Below are positions 24,784-32,404 of a DNA stretch of 64,000 bases, piece after piece (the first letter of the stretch is position 1; every line of letters begins with the position of its first letter). Both the position numbers and the translations under genes were made by a program. The stretch comes from Planomicrobium sp. Y74 (lineage in GTDB: Bacteria; Bacillota; Bacilli; Bacillales_A; Planococcaceae). The stretch lies in assembly GCF_003668635.1 (NCBI RefSeq), contig NZ_RCWH01000003.1, positions 62,001 to 126,000 of the forward strand, given 5' to 3'. The notes beneath the pieces were generated by a model. It searched no databases and was not told the origin of the DNA. It saw only the letters and a program-made list of their open reading frames with translations.

Positions 24784-24966
24784 TTATTGCTCAGTATCTT
24801 TCATACGGTGGCTGGCATTGATATAGAACAAAGTGGCAATGAAGAAAATAGTGACGGACAGCATCATTGCGATCCCTGAATAGTTGCCGTCAAAGAAACT
24901 GAAATTCGTTAAGTTGACGAACATGATGAGGATGAGGCTTATGTATAATCCTTTTAGCTGGTTCAT
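24784..24966 (-). CDS. Small membrane protein of unknown function (60 aa)
   Basis: Two membrane segments (about residues 6-24 and 31-50), AGAGGTG 6 bases before the ATG. It lies between two other short membrane-protein genes of similar size and probably shares their transcript. Not recognised. Confidence 0.6.
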   Translation of the reverse strand: MNQLKGLYISLILIMFVNLTNFSFFDGNYSGIAMMLSVTIFFIATLFYINASHRMKDTEQ

Positions 24967-25003
24967 GGGTTCACCTCTTTTGTAAAAATATTGGTTTTTC
25001 GTG

Positions 25004-25261
25004 TTACACCATACTTAAAAAGAGTGGCAGCACGAAAATGACGATTATAAGCAACACACCCAATTGTCCATCCATTTTTTTCTGAAAGAACTCAAAGCGG
25101 TCTTCGAGTTTTTGCATGACGAAAATCAGTCCGAAGAAAAGAACCATATAAATCAAGTATGCGGCCACGCGGTTCGTACTGACTAGCGGATCAATCACGA
25201 AGAAAAAAATCGCGAAAGTTATCATGACCAGGATCAGGTTAACGATTGTACCGATTTTTAT
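25004..25261 (-). CDS. Small membrane protein, probable ATA start (85 aa)
   Basis: The only ATG in frame is at 25225, inside the first predicted membrane helix and without RBS. Upstream, AAGGTGGAG (25275-25267) is followed at good spacing by ATA AAA (25261) and an open frame, giving KIGTIVNLILVMITF as a natural N-terminus; the ATC at 25264 is the alternative. Three hydrophobic segments in all. The RBS overlaps the stop of the upstream DUF1801 gene, so coupling is likely. Function unknown. Confidence 0.55.
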   Translation of the reverse strand: MKIGTIVNLILVMITFAIFFFVIDPLVSTNRVAAYLIYMVLFFGLIFVMQKLEDRFEFFQKKMDGQLGVLLIIVIFVLPLFLSMV

Positions 25262-25273
25262 GATAACTCCACC

Positions 25274-25630
25274 TTATTTCCGATTAAGATCAACCGCATC
25301 CCAGATCAGGAACTTCAATTTCTCTTCATCAATTTCATCCGCTTTACGGATCCGGACGTGGCGCATTTTCTTGCCGTCGCCTTCAAGCATATTATTGCGG
25401 TCTTCAAGTTCCATGCCGCGGTAGAAGCCGAAATTGACATGGCTCTTCGCAGTCTGCATATAGCACACCAGCCCTTCTTTCGAATAGCTCGGTTTTGACC
25501 ATTTGATCTTTTCCTCGATTTCCGGATAAGCTTCGAACACCACGCCTCTCAAGCGTTTGACAATTGCCTTCAACGGTTCGCCCAGCCCATCGATGAATTC
25601 GTCCACTTGCGGATCCATTTTGCTTTGCAT
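25274..25630 (-). CDS. DUF1801 domain protein
   Basis: 118-aa cytosolic protein with the YdhG/DUF1801 fold marks: VDEFIDGLGEPLKAIVKRLR, IEEKIKWSKPSY and NFGFYRGMELEDRNNMLEG, ending MRHVRIRKADEID. AAGGGGG precedes the ATG. Proteins of this family have been linked to iron handling by the fold name only; no function is proven here. First gene of the small minus-strand cluster. Confidence 0.85.
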   Translation of the reverse strand: MQSKMDPQVDEFIDGLGEPLKAIVKRLRGVVFEAYPEIEEKIKWSKPSYSKEGLVCYMQTAKSHVNFGFYRGMELEDRNNMLEGDGKKMRHVRIRKADEIDEEKLKFLIWDAVDLNRK

Positions 25631-25750
25631 CCTTGCCGCCCCCTTATTCGTCTATTGTTATACTCATTATAACGTTAATGATGTGCCAATTGGGGATAGT
25701 TTACAGAATTGTTTACTCGAATAAAATCGGTACAGCAAGGGGGGCTTCAC

Positions 25751-26152
25751 GTGCAGCAATACCAAGGGTTTCTAATTACGATTGCATTGATTTTATTGAT
25801 TGTACTCACCAGCCGTTATTTCAAATGGTGGATGAAGGGGATAATTACAATCTATTACATCGCTTTTGCTTATACTTTCATCACCGGCAGAAATGAAATC
25901 GATCAAAAATATGAAGGCATACGTCCGGTGCCGGAAGCTTATTGGGATGAAAACTCCGAATGGGTATACAACATGAGTCATTTCTTGTATGTGCCGATTT
26001 TCGTGATTCTGGTCTATATCTATATCAGGTGGATCAGGCGGGTAAAGACAGCCAGGGCTAAGGTGCTCATTGTGCTGACGCTCATTCCAGCAACGTTGCT
26101 TTTCCTGTTCTCACATTTTTTATTCAACTTCGGTTATGGCTATCGACCATAA
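25751..26152 (+). CDS. Membrane protein of unknown function (133 aa)
   Basis: Four hydrophobic segments, with a short extracytoplasmic loop IDQKYEGIRPVPEAYWDENSEW in the middle. GTG 25751 is 6 bases after AAGGGGGG; the ORF start at 25709 has no RBS. Not a family I can name. Confidence 0.62.
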   Translation: MQQYQGFLITIALILLIVLTSRYFKWWMKGIITIYYIAFAYTFITGRNEIDQKYEGIRPVPEAYWDENSEWVYNMSHFLYVPIFVILVYIYIRWIRRVKTARAKVLIVLTLIPATLLFLFSHFLFNFGYGYRP

Positions 26153-26154
26153 AA

Positions 26155-26197
26155 ATTTTATTTATAAATTAAGCCGTGATATATTTTATTTATAAAT
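26155..26197 (+). promoter_or_regulatory. Paired 15-bp direct repeat upstream of XRE gene
   Basis: ATTTTATTTATAAAT occurs at 26155-26169 and 26183-26197, 28 bp apart, each containing the palindrome ATTTATAAAT. The second copy ends 20 bases before the ATG. Likely operators for the XRE protein encoded next. Confidence 0.55.
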
Positions 26198-26217
26198 AAA
26201 ATCGAAGGTGTGAGGAT

Positions 26218-26643
26218 ATGGAATTCAATGCAAAGAATTTTGGACAGATTCTGCGGTTTCTGCGGGAGCATGACGGTTTGTCGATGCTGTCGCTGGGGAA
26301 AAAGCTAGGGACGTCGGCCAGCCGCATCAAGAGTTGGGAAAACGGCGACTCCGTGCCGTCGGCAAAATGGATTGTGGCGCTGAGCAGTGTGCTGGATGTG
26401 CCGGTGGATGTGCTGCTGATTACGCCGAAAGAAGAAATCGTGCATTACAGCGACGCGGAATGGGATGACATCATGAACGGCGTCGGGGCAGGTGATAAGG
26501 TTCCGGCGGAAGAGCTGGTGGTGGTGGTGGAGTTGACGAAGGCGGATTATCTGGAGAAGTTGTTGTCTATTTCGTCGGGATTGAGTAAGCAGGATGTGTT
26601 GGAGTTATATACGTTAGCGAAAGTGAAGGCGGAAAAAGGCTGA
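26218..26643 (+). CDS. XRE-family transcriptional regulator
   Basis: 141 aa. N-terminal HTH at residues 8-62 (ILRFLREHDGLSMLSLGKKLGTSASRIKSWENG...) with an acidic, Val-rich central part and a helical C-terminus. RBS is GGTGTGAGG. The stop TGA forms the first bases of a 20-bp tandem repeat. The paired repeat in its leader suggests autoregulation. Targets unknown. Confidence 0.82.
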   Translation: MEFNAKNFGQILRFLREHDGLSMLSLGKKLGTSASRIKSWENGDSVPSAKWIVALSSVLDVPVDVLLITPKEEIVHYSDAEWDDIMNGVGAGDKVPAEELVVVVELTKADYLEKLLSISSGLSKQDVLELYTLAKVKAEKG

Positions 26644-26736
26644 ACGTTGATATAATTCTCTGAACGTGGATATAATTTTTTGAAGGTAGATATAATCTCG
26701 TGAATGTTGATATAATTTCCTGAACGGAGATATCCG
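26641..26736 (+). repeat. Family D 20-bp array, 5 units
   Basis: Exact 20-bp period from the stop codon of the XRE gene: TGAACGTTGATATAATTCTC and variants at 26661, 26681, 26701, 26721. Each unit holds GATATAAT, which resembles a -10 box. Last unit is degenerate (GATATCC). Confidence 0.85.
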
Positions 26737-26800
26737 TCGAAAACCGTATATTTCTTATCCTACTCTCCATCTCACAAAGGTCAAAAGCATAAGAAAGGAC

Positions 26801-26820
26801 GCTTTTCGTCAGCGAAAAGC
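26801..26820. repeat. Palindrome GCTTTTCGTCAGCGAAAAGC
   Basis: Short hairpin of the same type as 26862-26881 (GCATTTCGC/GCGAAATGC) and 48808-48830 (GCTTTTCGC/GCGAAAAGC), each preceded by GA(C/T)GC or GATGC context. A dispersed hairpin family. Confidence 0.6.
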
Positions 26821-26851
26821 CCTGGTTAGAGCAGACCCTAAAACCAAAAAC

Positions 26852-26883
26852 AAAAAAAGACGCATTTCGCTCGCGAAATGCAT
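26852..26883 (-). terminator. Terminator of the 110-aa membrane protein gene
   Basis: On the minus strand GCATTTCGCGAGCGAAATGC is followed by GTCTTTTTTTG. Confidence 0.8.
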
Positions 26884-26887
26884 CCAT

Positions 26888-27220
26888 TCAGATCGGTTTT
26901 GACTTTAATGTGATGATCAGATAGAAAAGAGGATTCATAAAAGATAAGGCGACGATCAACAGAACCATATATGTGGTGACCGGATCACCGCCAAGCTCGA
27001 TTTCGTCAACGATGATGGCGTCATAATACATTGTCTGGACCGAAACCCAGAATGTCAGCGCAGAGATGCTCAAAACTGCAAAAGTATTGAGCAGTCGGCG
27101 TCGCAACGACGGCCAGACGATGAGAACGAACAGCGCGATGGATGCCGCCAGTAAACTATAGAATATTGGCCGCATTAAAATGAACGTCCCGAACGATTCG
27201 AACGTAGGATGAGTATACAT
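26888..27220 (-). CDS. Membrane protein of unknown function (110 aa)
   Basis: Three hydrophobic segments (about residues 18-36, 46-66 and 83-104) with a basic loop PSLRRRLL after the first. GGAGAG precedes the ATG. Single gene with its own terminator. Not recognised. Confidence 0.65.
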   Translation of the reverse strand: MYTHPTFESFGTFILMRPIFYSLLAASIALFVLIVWPSLRRRLLNTFAVLSISALTFWVSVQTMYYDAIIVDEIELGGDPVTTYMVLLIVALSFMNPLFYLIITLKSKPI

Positions 27221-27316
27221 ATTTTCTCTCCAATTCCTTTTATAGAAAGAACGATGGAAATTAAAAAAAGTTCCGCCAAAAAACGCCGCGGCTGCAAATC
27301 AGCCGTGGCGTTCTGT

Positions 27317-27877
27317 TTATACTTCGATTTCCTTGATGATACGGGCAGGGTTGCCACCGACAACCGAATTGGCCGGCACATCTTTCACGACAACAGCGCC
27401 TGATGCAATAATGGCATTGTCACCGACAGTCACACCGGGATTGATGACGGCGCGTCCGCCAATCCACACATTATTGCCGATTAATACAGGCTTGCCGAAT
27501 TCCTTGCCGGCATTTCGCTCATCCGGATGGAGCGGGTGGGTAGCGGTATAAATGTGGACACCAGGTCCAAGCTGGCAATTGTCACCGAAACGAATCTCGC
27601 AGACGTCCAGGAGACATGTATCGAAATTGGCATAGAAATTTTCGCCGATGTGAATATTATAGCCGTAATCACAACGGATATTGGGCTCCACATAAAACTT
27701 ATCGCCCGTCGATCCGATCAATTCCTTCAACAGCAGCTTCCGGTCCGTGCCGTCCATCTCGGATGACTTATTGAACAACCGGCTCAGCCGCCGCGCGTTC
27801 AACCGCTCATTCTGTAGTGTATTGTCCGCCGGATCATACATCTCCCCATCCAACATTTTCTCCTTCTCGCTTTTCAC
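27317..27877 (-). CDS. maa: Maltose/galactoside O-acetyltransferase-type sugar acetyltransferase
   Basis: LbH-fold acetyltransferase of 186 aa transferring acetyl from acetyl-CoA to sugar hydroxyls. N-terminal Mac domain: [17 protein letters not shown]...ERLNARRL. Hexapeptide repeats follow, with the catalytic His in [14 protein letters not shown] and the end [18 protein letters not shown]. The start is GTG 27877 by comparison with family N-termini; ATG 27856 is the alternative. Single gene; biological substrate unclear. Confidence 0.9.
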   Translation of the reverse strand: MKSEKEKMLDGEMYDPADNTLQNERLNARRLSRLFNKSSEMDGTDRKLLLKELIGSTGDKFYVEPNIRCDYGYNIHIGENFYANFDTCLLDVCEIRFGDNCQLGPGVHIYTATHPLHPDERNAGKEFGKPVLIGNNVWIGGRAVINPGVTVGDNAIIASGAVVVKDVPANSVVGGNPARIIKEIEV

Positions 27878-27989
27878 CCTGCATCGCCCCTTTGTCTGAA
27901 ACTTGCTACCGCCATTATAGCAGTTTTTACTCGAATAAAATGAGGTGCTTTTTTAGTAATGAGCTATATTCACTGAAATGAAATTTCAT

Positions 27990-28125
27990 CTTACGAATTT
28001 TCATTTCTATCTTACGGTTTTTGCAGTTAATCTTATGGTTTTTCATTTCTATCTTACGGTTTTTGCAGTTAATCTTATGGTTTTTCATTTCTATCTTACG
28101 GTTTTAACATCCTATCTAACGTTTG
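27990..28125 (+). repeat. Family A 21-bp array, 6 units plus end unit (A4)
   Basis: Units start at 27990, 28011, 28032, 28053, 28074 and 28095; the end unit CTAACGTTTGAG is at 28116. Units 2/4 and 3/5 are identical, so a 42-bp pair was duplicated. Preceded by AATGAAATTTCATC, as is A5. Confidence 0.92.
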
Positions 28126-28196
28126 AGTGTATTGTCGGCTAACTGCTGCATTTTCAACTGGAAAAAGTGACGTGAATTCCAAAAGGAGTGGCCTAG

Positions 28197-28238
28197 ATGG
28201 CATTTGACTATAACTTGGTTGATGAATACAATGAATGA
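28197..28238 (+). pseudogene. Truncated duplicate of the DUF4385 gene start
   Basis: AAGGAGTG, then ATG and 13 codons reading MAFDYNLVDEYNE, then TGA. This parallels RBS and N-terminus (MAFDYDLDYEKLD) of the gene at 28498, and the bases upstream (GAATTCC / GAGTTCC) also match. It is a 5' stump left by duplication, lying between arrays A4 and A5. Confidence 0.75.
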
Positions 28239-28246
28239 AATTTCAT

Positions 28247-28341
28247 CTTACGTTTTCTCAATCCTATCTTACGGTTTCCGTTTTCTATCTTACGTTTTTT
28301 CATTTCTATCTTATTGTTTTAGTACTCTATCTAACGTTTGG
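28247..28341 (+). repeat. Family A 21-bp array, 4 units plus end unit (A5)
   Basis: Units at 28247, 28268, 28289 and 28310, end unit CTAACGTTTGG at 28331. Confidence 0.9.
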
Positions 28342-28353
28342 ATAGCAAGTGTT

Positions 28354-28416
28354 GTCGTATAGCTAAAAAATAGTGACGTATAAACGGAGTTTATTAACGT
28401 ATAGAGATTCTCATCT
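28354..28416 (+). repeat. Family B 21-bp array, 3 units (B4)
   Basis: GTCGTATAGC at 28354, GACGTATAAA at 28375, AACGTATAGA at 28396. Here B follows A directly with no hairpins between. Confidence 0.85.
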
Positions 28417-28497
28417 CACATTTGAAATAAACCACACTCCTCAAAGAGGCATTTTCCACCAAAAAACAGGGTATGAGTTCCGTAAGGAGTGATACGG

Positions 28498-29172
28498 ATG
28501 GCGTTCGACTATGATTTGGATTATGAGAAATTGGATTTGCGGAAGAATCCGGAGCTATACCGGGTTGGCAAAGGCGAGCAGGGCGTACTGCTGGTGGAGC
28601 CGTACAAGAGTGAAATTTTGCCGCATTGGCGATTCAAGACGCCGGAAATTGCGCGGGAGTCGTGTGAGAAGATTTCGGAGATGTTCGAGGAATACCGCAA
28701 GCAGGATGATTTTGTCGGCATGGACATGGCGCGGAAATTCATCCAGATGGGCTATACGCGTGCTCGGCGCTACACGAATTATAAAGGCGGACGCAAATAC
28801 AATGAAGACCGCACCATCAAAGAGCGGCAGATTGATCCGGTGAAAGCGGAGTCGGCAGCGATTTTCAAGAAGCGCTGGGATGAAATCAGGGAAGACGAAG
28901 ATTACAACAGGCGAAAAAGGGAGCACCAGCATAAATACGGCGAGTTAAAATCTACAAATAATAAGGCTGATCAATCGATGGGCGAGAACGACTTTCCAAA
29001 AGGAGTCGGCAAACCGGCAACCAGAGCATTGATCGAAGCGGGTTACACGAAGGTCGAACAATTGAAAGACGCCATGGAAAAAGAAACCCTGGAGCTGCAC
29101 GGTGTCGGTCCTAAAGCGATCCAGGTATTGAAGAAAGAACTTGCCGGAAAAGGATTGGAATTTAAAAAGTGA
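28498..29172 (+). CDS. DUF4385 protein with C-terminal helix-hairpin-helix domain
   Basis: 224 aa. Residues 1-145 are the DUF4385 domain (DLRKNPELYRVGKGEQGVL, EPYKSEILPHWRFKTP, MARKFIQMGYTRARRY). Residues about 165-220 form a helix-hairpin-helix: FPKGVGKPATRALIEAGY...LHGVGPKAIQVLKKEL, a non-specific DNA-binding or protein-interaction module. AAGGAG lies 8 bases before ATG 28498. DUF4385 has no known function; the HhH suggests a nucleic-acid link. A truncated copy of its start lies 300 bases upstream. Confidence 0.88.
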   Translation: MAFDYDLDYEKLDLRKNPELYRVGKGEQGVLLVEPYKSEILPHWRFKTPEIARESCEKISEMFEEYRKQDDFVGMDMARKFIQMGYTRARRYTNYKGGRKYNEDRTIKERQIDPVKAESAAIFKKRWDEIREDEDYNRRKREHQHKYGELKSTNNKADQSMGENDFPKGVGKPATRALIEAGYTKVEQLKDAMEKETLELHGVGPKAIQVLKKELAGKGLEFKK

Positions 29173-29280
29173 TAAATCACTAATCCAAGCTAAGAAATTC
29201 AGTCAATTAGTACTTCACTATCCGAAGCTCCAATGTCTAAAAGGGAAATGGATGACTAAAAAAATGGAGTGATTTCATTG

Positions 29281-29955
29281 ATGAAGATGAAACGATCAAT
29301 TGGCGTGATGGCGTCTTTTTTATTCCTTTTATCCGGTTGTTCGGATGAGACGGTTGAATCTGGCGCCAACTCAGAAAGCGAAGCGTCAGCAATGGATGCA
29401 ATCACCGACACAGAGACAGAACCAATGATCCGGCATATTGCGGACATGACAGACGAGATGACTCTTTATGATTATGGCTATGATGATATGGACCGGGGAA
29501 ATTATGAATATTATGCGCAGGAAGTAGTTATCGAACCCCAGTATTACGAAGAAAAAGAAATTGCCAGAGGAGACGTCATTGCCTTTAAGCCGACGCCGGA
29601 TGAACGACTCACTGTGAAGCGGGTTATCGGATTGCCGGGTGAAAAAGTTAAAGTGGAAAAAGGACAAGTGTATATTGACGGCAAGGAACTTGATACTTTC
29701 TATGGGCGCTATCACCGGAGAGGCTTAGATCTGAAAGAACTCAAGAATATGCTCGCAACCGAGGAGTATGGCTTTATGCAATCCAAAGCGAATATAGAAT
29801 CCAATGTGAATAACGCTGAAAGCATGAATCTTGAAGAAGTGACTGTTCCTGAAAACCAAGTCTACGTTATCGGAGATGATTGGTTCAGAACATATTTTAG
29901 AGGACTGGTGCCGATGGAGAAAATTGAAGGGAAAGTGTTGGGATATGAACCTTGA
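29281..29955 (+). CDS. Signal peptidase I-like (S26) lipoprotein, probably inactive
   Basis: 224-aa lipoprotein; lipobox FLLSGC with Cys20. The C-terminal half follows S26 peptidases: ARGDVIAFK, then LTVKRVIGLPGEKVKV with the general-base Lys113, the insertion KGQVYIDGKEL, and VPENQVYVIGDD in place of GDN. The segment that should carry the nucleophile Ser (SMxPT) reads DMTDEM, so the Ser is absent. I infer a non-catalytic homologue. GGAG lies 11 bases before ATG 29281; TTG 29278 is possible. Confidence 0.75.
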   Translation: MKMKRSIGVMASFLFLLSGCSDETVESGANSESEASAMDAITDTETEPMIRHIADMTDEMTLYDYGYDDMDRGNYEYYAQEVVIEPQYYEEKEIARGDVIAFKPTPDERLTVKRVIGLPGEKVKVEKGQVYIDGKELDTFYGRYHRRGLDLKELKNMLATEEYGFMQSKANIESNVNNAESMNLEEVTVPENQVYVIGDDWFRTYFRGLVPMEKIEGKVLGYEP

Positions 29956-30019
29956 ACGTATGAAAATGTTTTCATGAAGCATTCTATTGACGACCTGCCA
30001 ATCAATCAGCAAGCACAAT

Positions 30020-30047
30020 AAAAGCCTTCTGGGCAGGAAGGCTTTTT
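30020..30047. terminator. Rho-independent terminator
   Basis: AAAGCCTTCT / AGGAAGGCTTTTT around GGGC. Confidence 0.85.
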
Positions 30048-30150
30048 GAGTCGTTTTTAGCTGGAAAAGCATGTTTGGCTACCTTTTTTTGGGGTGAGAG
30101 ACGAAGCCGTTTTCCACTCCAGTTGCGGAGAGCCCAGTAAGAATAACGCA

Positions 30151-30594
30151 TTAACCGAAAACATCTTCTGCAATATACTTCGCCAATCGCTCACGCGTCT
30201 CCGGCAACCTTTCCTTTATTGCTTCATTGTCCCAAACTTCATCCGTATAAAAGCTGGAGAAGTCCTGATTCTCCTGGCGCGGCACGATGTGCATGTGGAA
30301 ATGTGTGAGGTCATCAAACGTGCCGCCGTTCTGGCAGATGGAAATGCCGTCCGGTTGATAGGCAATCTTGATGGCGCTCGACAGCAATTGCGCCGCTTTC
30401 ATCACCGACAGCGCCGTTTCTGTATCGAATTCATCGATGAAACGGTAATGCCGTTTCGGCAAAATCAGCACATGGCCTTCGTTGAACGGATCGTGGTCAA
30501 GGATACACGTGATCCACTCGTTTTCGTACACGACTTGCGTCTCCAATTCGTTATTGGCCAGCTTGCAGCCCAGGCATTCCTCTATCTTTTCCAT
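30151..30594 (-). CDS. HIT family protein
   Basis: Nucleotide hydrolase/transferase of the histidine triad superfamily, 147 aa, cytosolic. The triad is H98-F-H100-M-H102 followed by IVPR. CLGC near the N-terminus resembles the Zn site half of some HIT proteins. It is downstream of, and in the same direction as, the zinc-finger membrane protein at 30625, about 30 bases apart. Substrate unknown (adenylylated amines or dinucleotide polyphosphates in relatives). Confidence 0.92.
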   Translation of the reverse strand: MEKIEECLGCKLANNELETQVVYENEWITCILDHDPFNEGHVLILPKRHYRFIDEFDTETALSVMKAAQLLSSAIKIAYQPDGISICQNGGTFDDLTHFHMHIVPRQENQDFSSFYTDEVWDNEAIKERLPETRERLAKYIAEDVFG

Positions 30595-30624
30595 AGTCTG
30601 AGCTCCTTTATAATTTCTAACCGA

Positions 30625-30927
30625 CTACCACATCGGCTCGTTTTCGTTCGTCAATTCCGTCATTTGCGGATACGTCAGCATAAAGACGGCGAAAAGAAAG
30701 AGCGCAACCGCCAGCACCGAAACGATGTTCAGGTCGAACAACCAGGCAGAACCTAACAGTATCACTGGGGGAAAAAAGTTTGCAATCCCCATTCTTTGCC
30801 GTGACTTCTTAGTCATGTATTGCGTTTTGCCGCATTCCGGGCATTCCATTCCTTCGCCCAGCGTAAACGATTTACGAAAAGTAGTGCCCCATGACCATTC
30901 GTTTTTGCAATTCTCGCAGTGTGGCAT
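30625..30927 (-). CDS. TIGR04104-type zinc-finger membrane protein
   Basis: 100 aa. N-terminal zinc ribbon MPHCENCKNEWSW...MECPECGKTQYMT with two CxxC pairs, then two membrane helices. Matches the cxxc_20_cxxc family (TIGR04104) common in Bacillales; function unknown. First gene of a pair with the HIT gene. Confidence 0.88.
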   Translation of the reverse strand: MPHCENCKNEWSWGTTFRKSFTLGEGMECPECGKTQYMTKKSRQRMGIANFFPPVILLGSAWLFDLNIVSVLAVALFLFAVFMLTYPQMTELTNENEPMW

Positions 30928-31035
30928 CTGAAGTCCTCCATTCTAATCAATATATTTCTCTTCCTTCATGCTAAAGCATGCATCCAATTAATTCCACAGC
31001 ATTTCCCGGGAAATAATTGAAAATAAAATATCGGT

Positions 31036-31254
31036 TTACTTTTTATTGTCGGTTTCCTTCTGCTTTTTGCGATATCGATAACGCCATATATAGTAAGTAC
31101 TCAAACCAGCCATCAATATTAAGAAAGGTAAATATCTGGACGCAGGCTCGCTTGTTAACAAGGCGATAGAACCGATGATGAAAACAGGTACCATAATTAC
31201 AAACCACATCTTCACTTCTTTATTCTTGAAACTCATATCAACTCGCTCCGCCAT
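31036..31254 (-). CDS. Small membrane protein of unknown function (72 aa)
   Basis: Two hydrophobic segments (residues 17-33 and 40-58) and a strongly basic tail. GAGAGGTG is 6 bases before ATG 31254, so the ORF's GTG at 31263 is not the start. Not recognised. An ATTTCCCGGGAAAT palindrome lies just downstream (31002-31015). Confidence 0.65.
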   Translation of the reverse strand: MAERVDMSFKNKEVKMWFVIMVPVFIIGSIALLTSEPASRYLPFLILMAGLSTYYIWRYRYRKKQKETDNKK

Positions 31255-31448
31255 ATCCTTCACCTCTCATGAAAAATTTCTGATGCATTCATTAATATCA
31301 TGCTATAGTATTTATACGATTGAAACAGTTTGAAGTTTCAAGAAATTCCTCTTGTAAAATATATTTCAGAAATAGAAGCGGAGTATGCAACCTCCCTTGA
31401 AAAGATGCGTTTTATAGGAAGAGATAATAATAGAAAGCAGGATGGAAC

Positions 31449-32276
31449 ATGGAATGGTTGGATTTACTGAAGGCCCTCATTTTGGGCTTTGTGGAAGGCA
31501 TGACAGAATTTGCGCCGGTATCGTCAACGGGACACTTGATCATCGTCGATGATATGTGGCTGAAATCACAGGAATTCCTCGGGAAGTACCCGGCAAATAC
31601 ATTTAAAATCGTTATTCAGTTAGGATCGATTCTGGCAGTGGTCGTTGTGTTCTGGAAGCGGCTGTTCAGCTTGGTCGGCCTTTATAAAATCGACGGCAAG
31701 CCCGCCAATTCACGCTTTAACTTATTGCACGTCATCGTCGGCATGCTGCCGGCAGTTATTCTTGGTTTCGCTTTCAAGGACTTGATCGATGACCATTTAT
31801 TCGGTGTCGAAACCGTCATTTATGCGTTGATTGCCGGCTCAGTCCTGATGATTGCCGCTGACAAATTCGGGCCGAAAACGCCGACCGTCAACAGTCTCGA
31901 TGAAATTACCTACATACAGGCATTAAAAGTCGGAATGGTGCAATGTCTGTCATTATGGCCAGGCTTCTCGCGTTCCGGCGCGACAATTTCCGGAGGGGTA
32001 CTGTTCGGTCTCAACCACCGCACCGCCGCTGATTTCACTTTCATTATGGCAGTGCCGATCATGTTCGGCGCAAGCCTCGTGTCGGTCCTGAAAAACTGGG
32101 ACACATTGTCGATGGATTACCTGTCGTTTTATATCGTCGGTTTCGTCAGCGCATTCGTCTTCGCTTTGATTTCAATCCGCTTCTTCCTGAAACTGATTTC
32201 GAAAGTCAAATTGATGCCGTTCGCCATTTACCGTCTGGTACTCGCAGCAATCCTGATCGTCATCGTTTTCTTTTAA
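31449..32276 (+). CDS. uppP: Undecaprenyl-diphosphate phosphatase
   Basis: Membrane enzyme recycling undecaprenyl diphosphate to the monophosphate carrier for peptidoglycan and wall polymers; also gives bacitracin tolerance. 275 aa with about eight helices. Signature segments GFVEGMTEFAPVSSTGHLI (residues 13-31) and PGFSRSGATISGGVLFG hold the catalytic Glu, His and Arg/Ser. The first motif reads GFVEGMTEFAP rather than the common GxxEGxTEFLP. Single gene with its own terminator. Confidence 0.96.
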   Translation: MEWLDLLKALILGFVEGMTEFAPVSSTGHLIIVDDMWLKSQEFLGKYPANTFKIVIQLGSILAVVVVFWKRLFSLVGLYKIDGKPANSRFNLLHVIVGMLPAVILGFAFKDLIDDHLFGVETVIYALIAGSVLMIAADKFGPKTPTVNSLDEITYIQALKVGMVQCLSLWPGFSRSGATISGGVLFGLNHRTAADFTFIMAVPIMFGASLVSVLKNWDTLSMDYLSFYIVGFVSAFVFALISIRFFLKLISKVKLMPFAIYRLVLAAILIVIVFF

Positions 32277-32282
32277 AATCTA

Positions 32283-32332
32283 AGCCAGCACATCAAGGAG
32301 CAGAATATCGCTTCTGATATGCTGGCTTTTTT
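32283..32332 (+). terminator. Terminator after uppP
   Basis: AGCCAGCACATCA / TGATATGCTGGCT with internal mismatch, then TTTTTT. Confidence 0.8.
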
Positions 32333-32404
32333 ATGGAATAAAATCAGTATCAATGAATGGCATTGTGATACGATTGGAAAAATGAAAAAAAGGGGTTAGC
32401 TGAG

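Noticed and set aside
30094-30756. 220-aa plus-strand frame
   Set aside because: Shadow of the HIT and zinc-finger genes; no RBS or recognisable domain.
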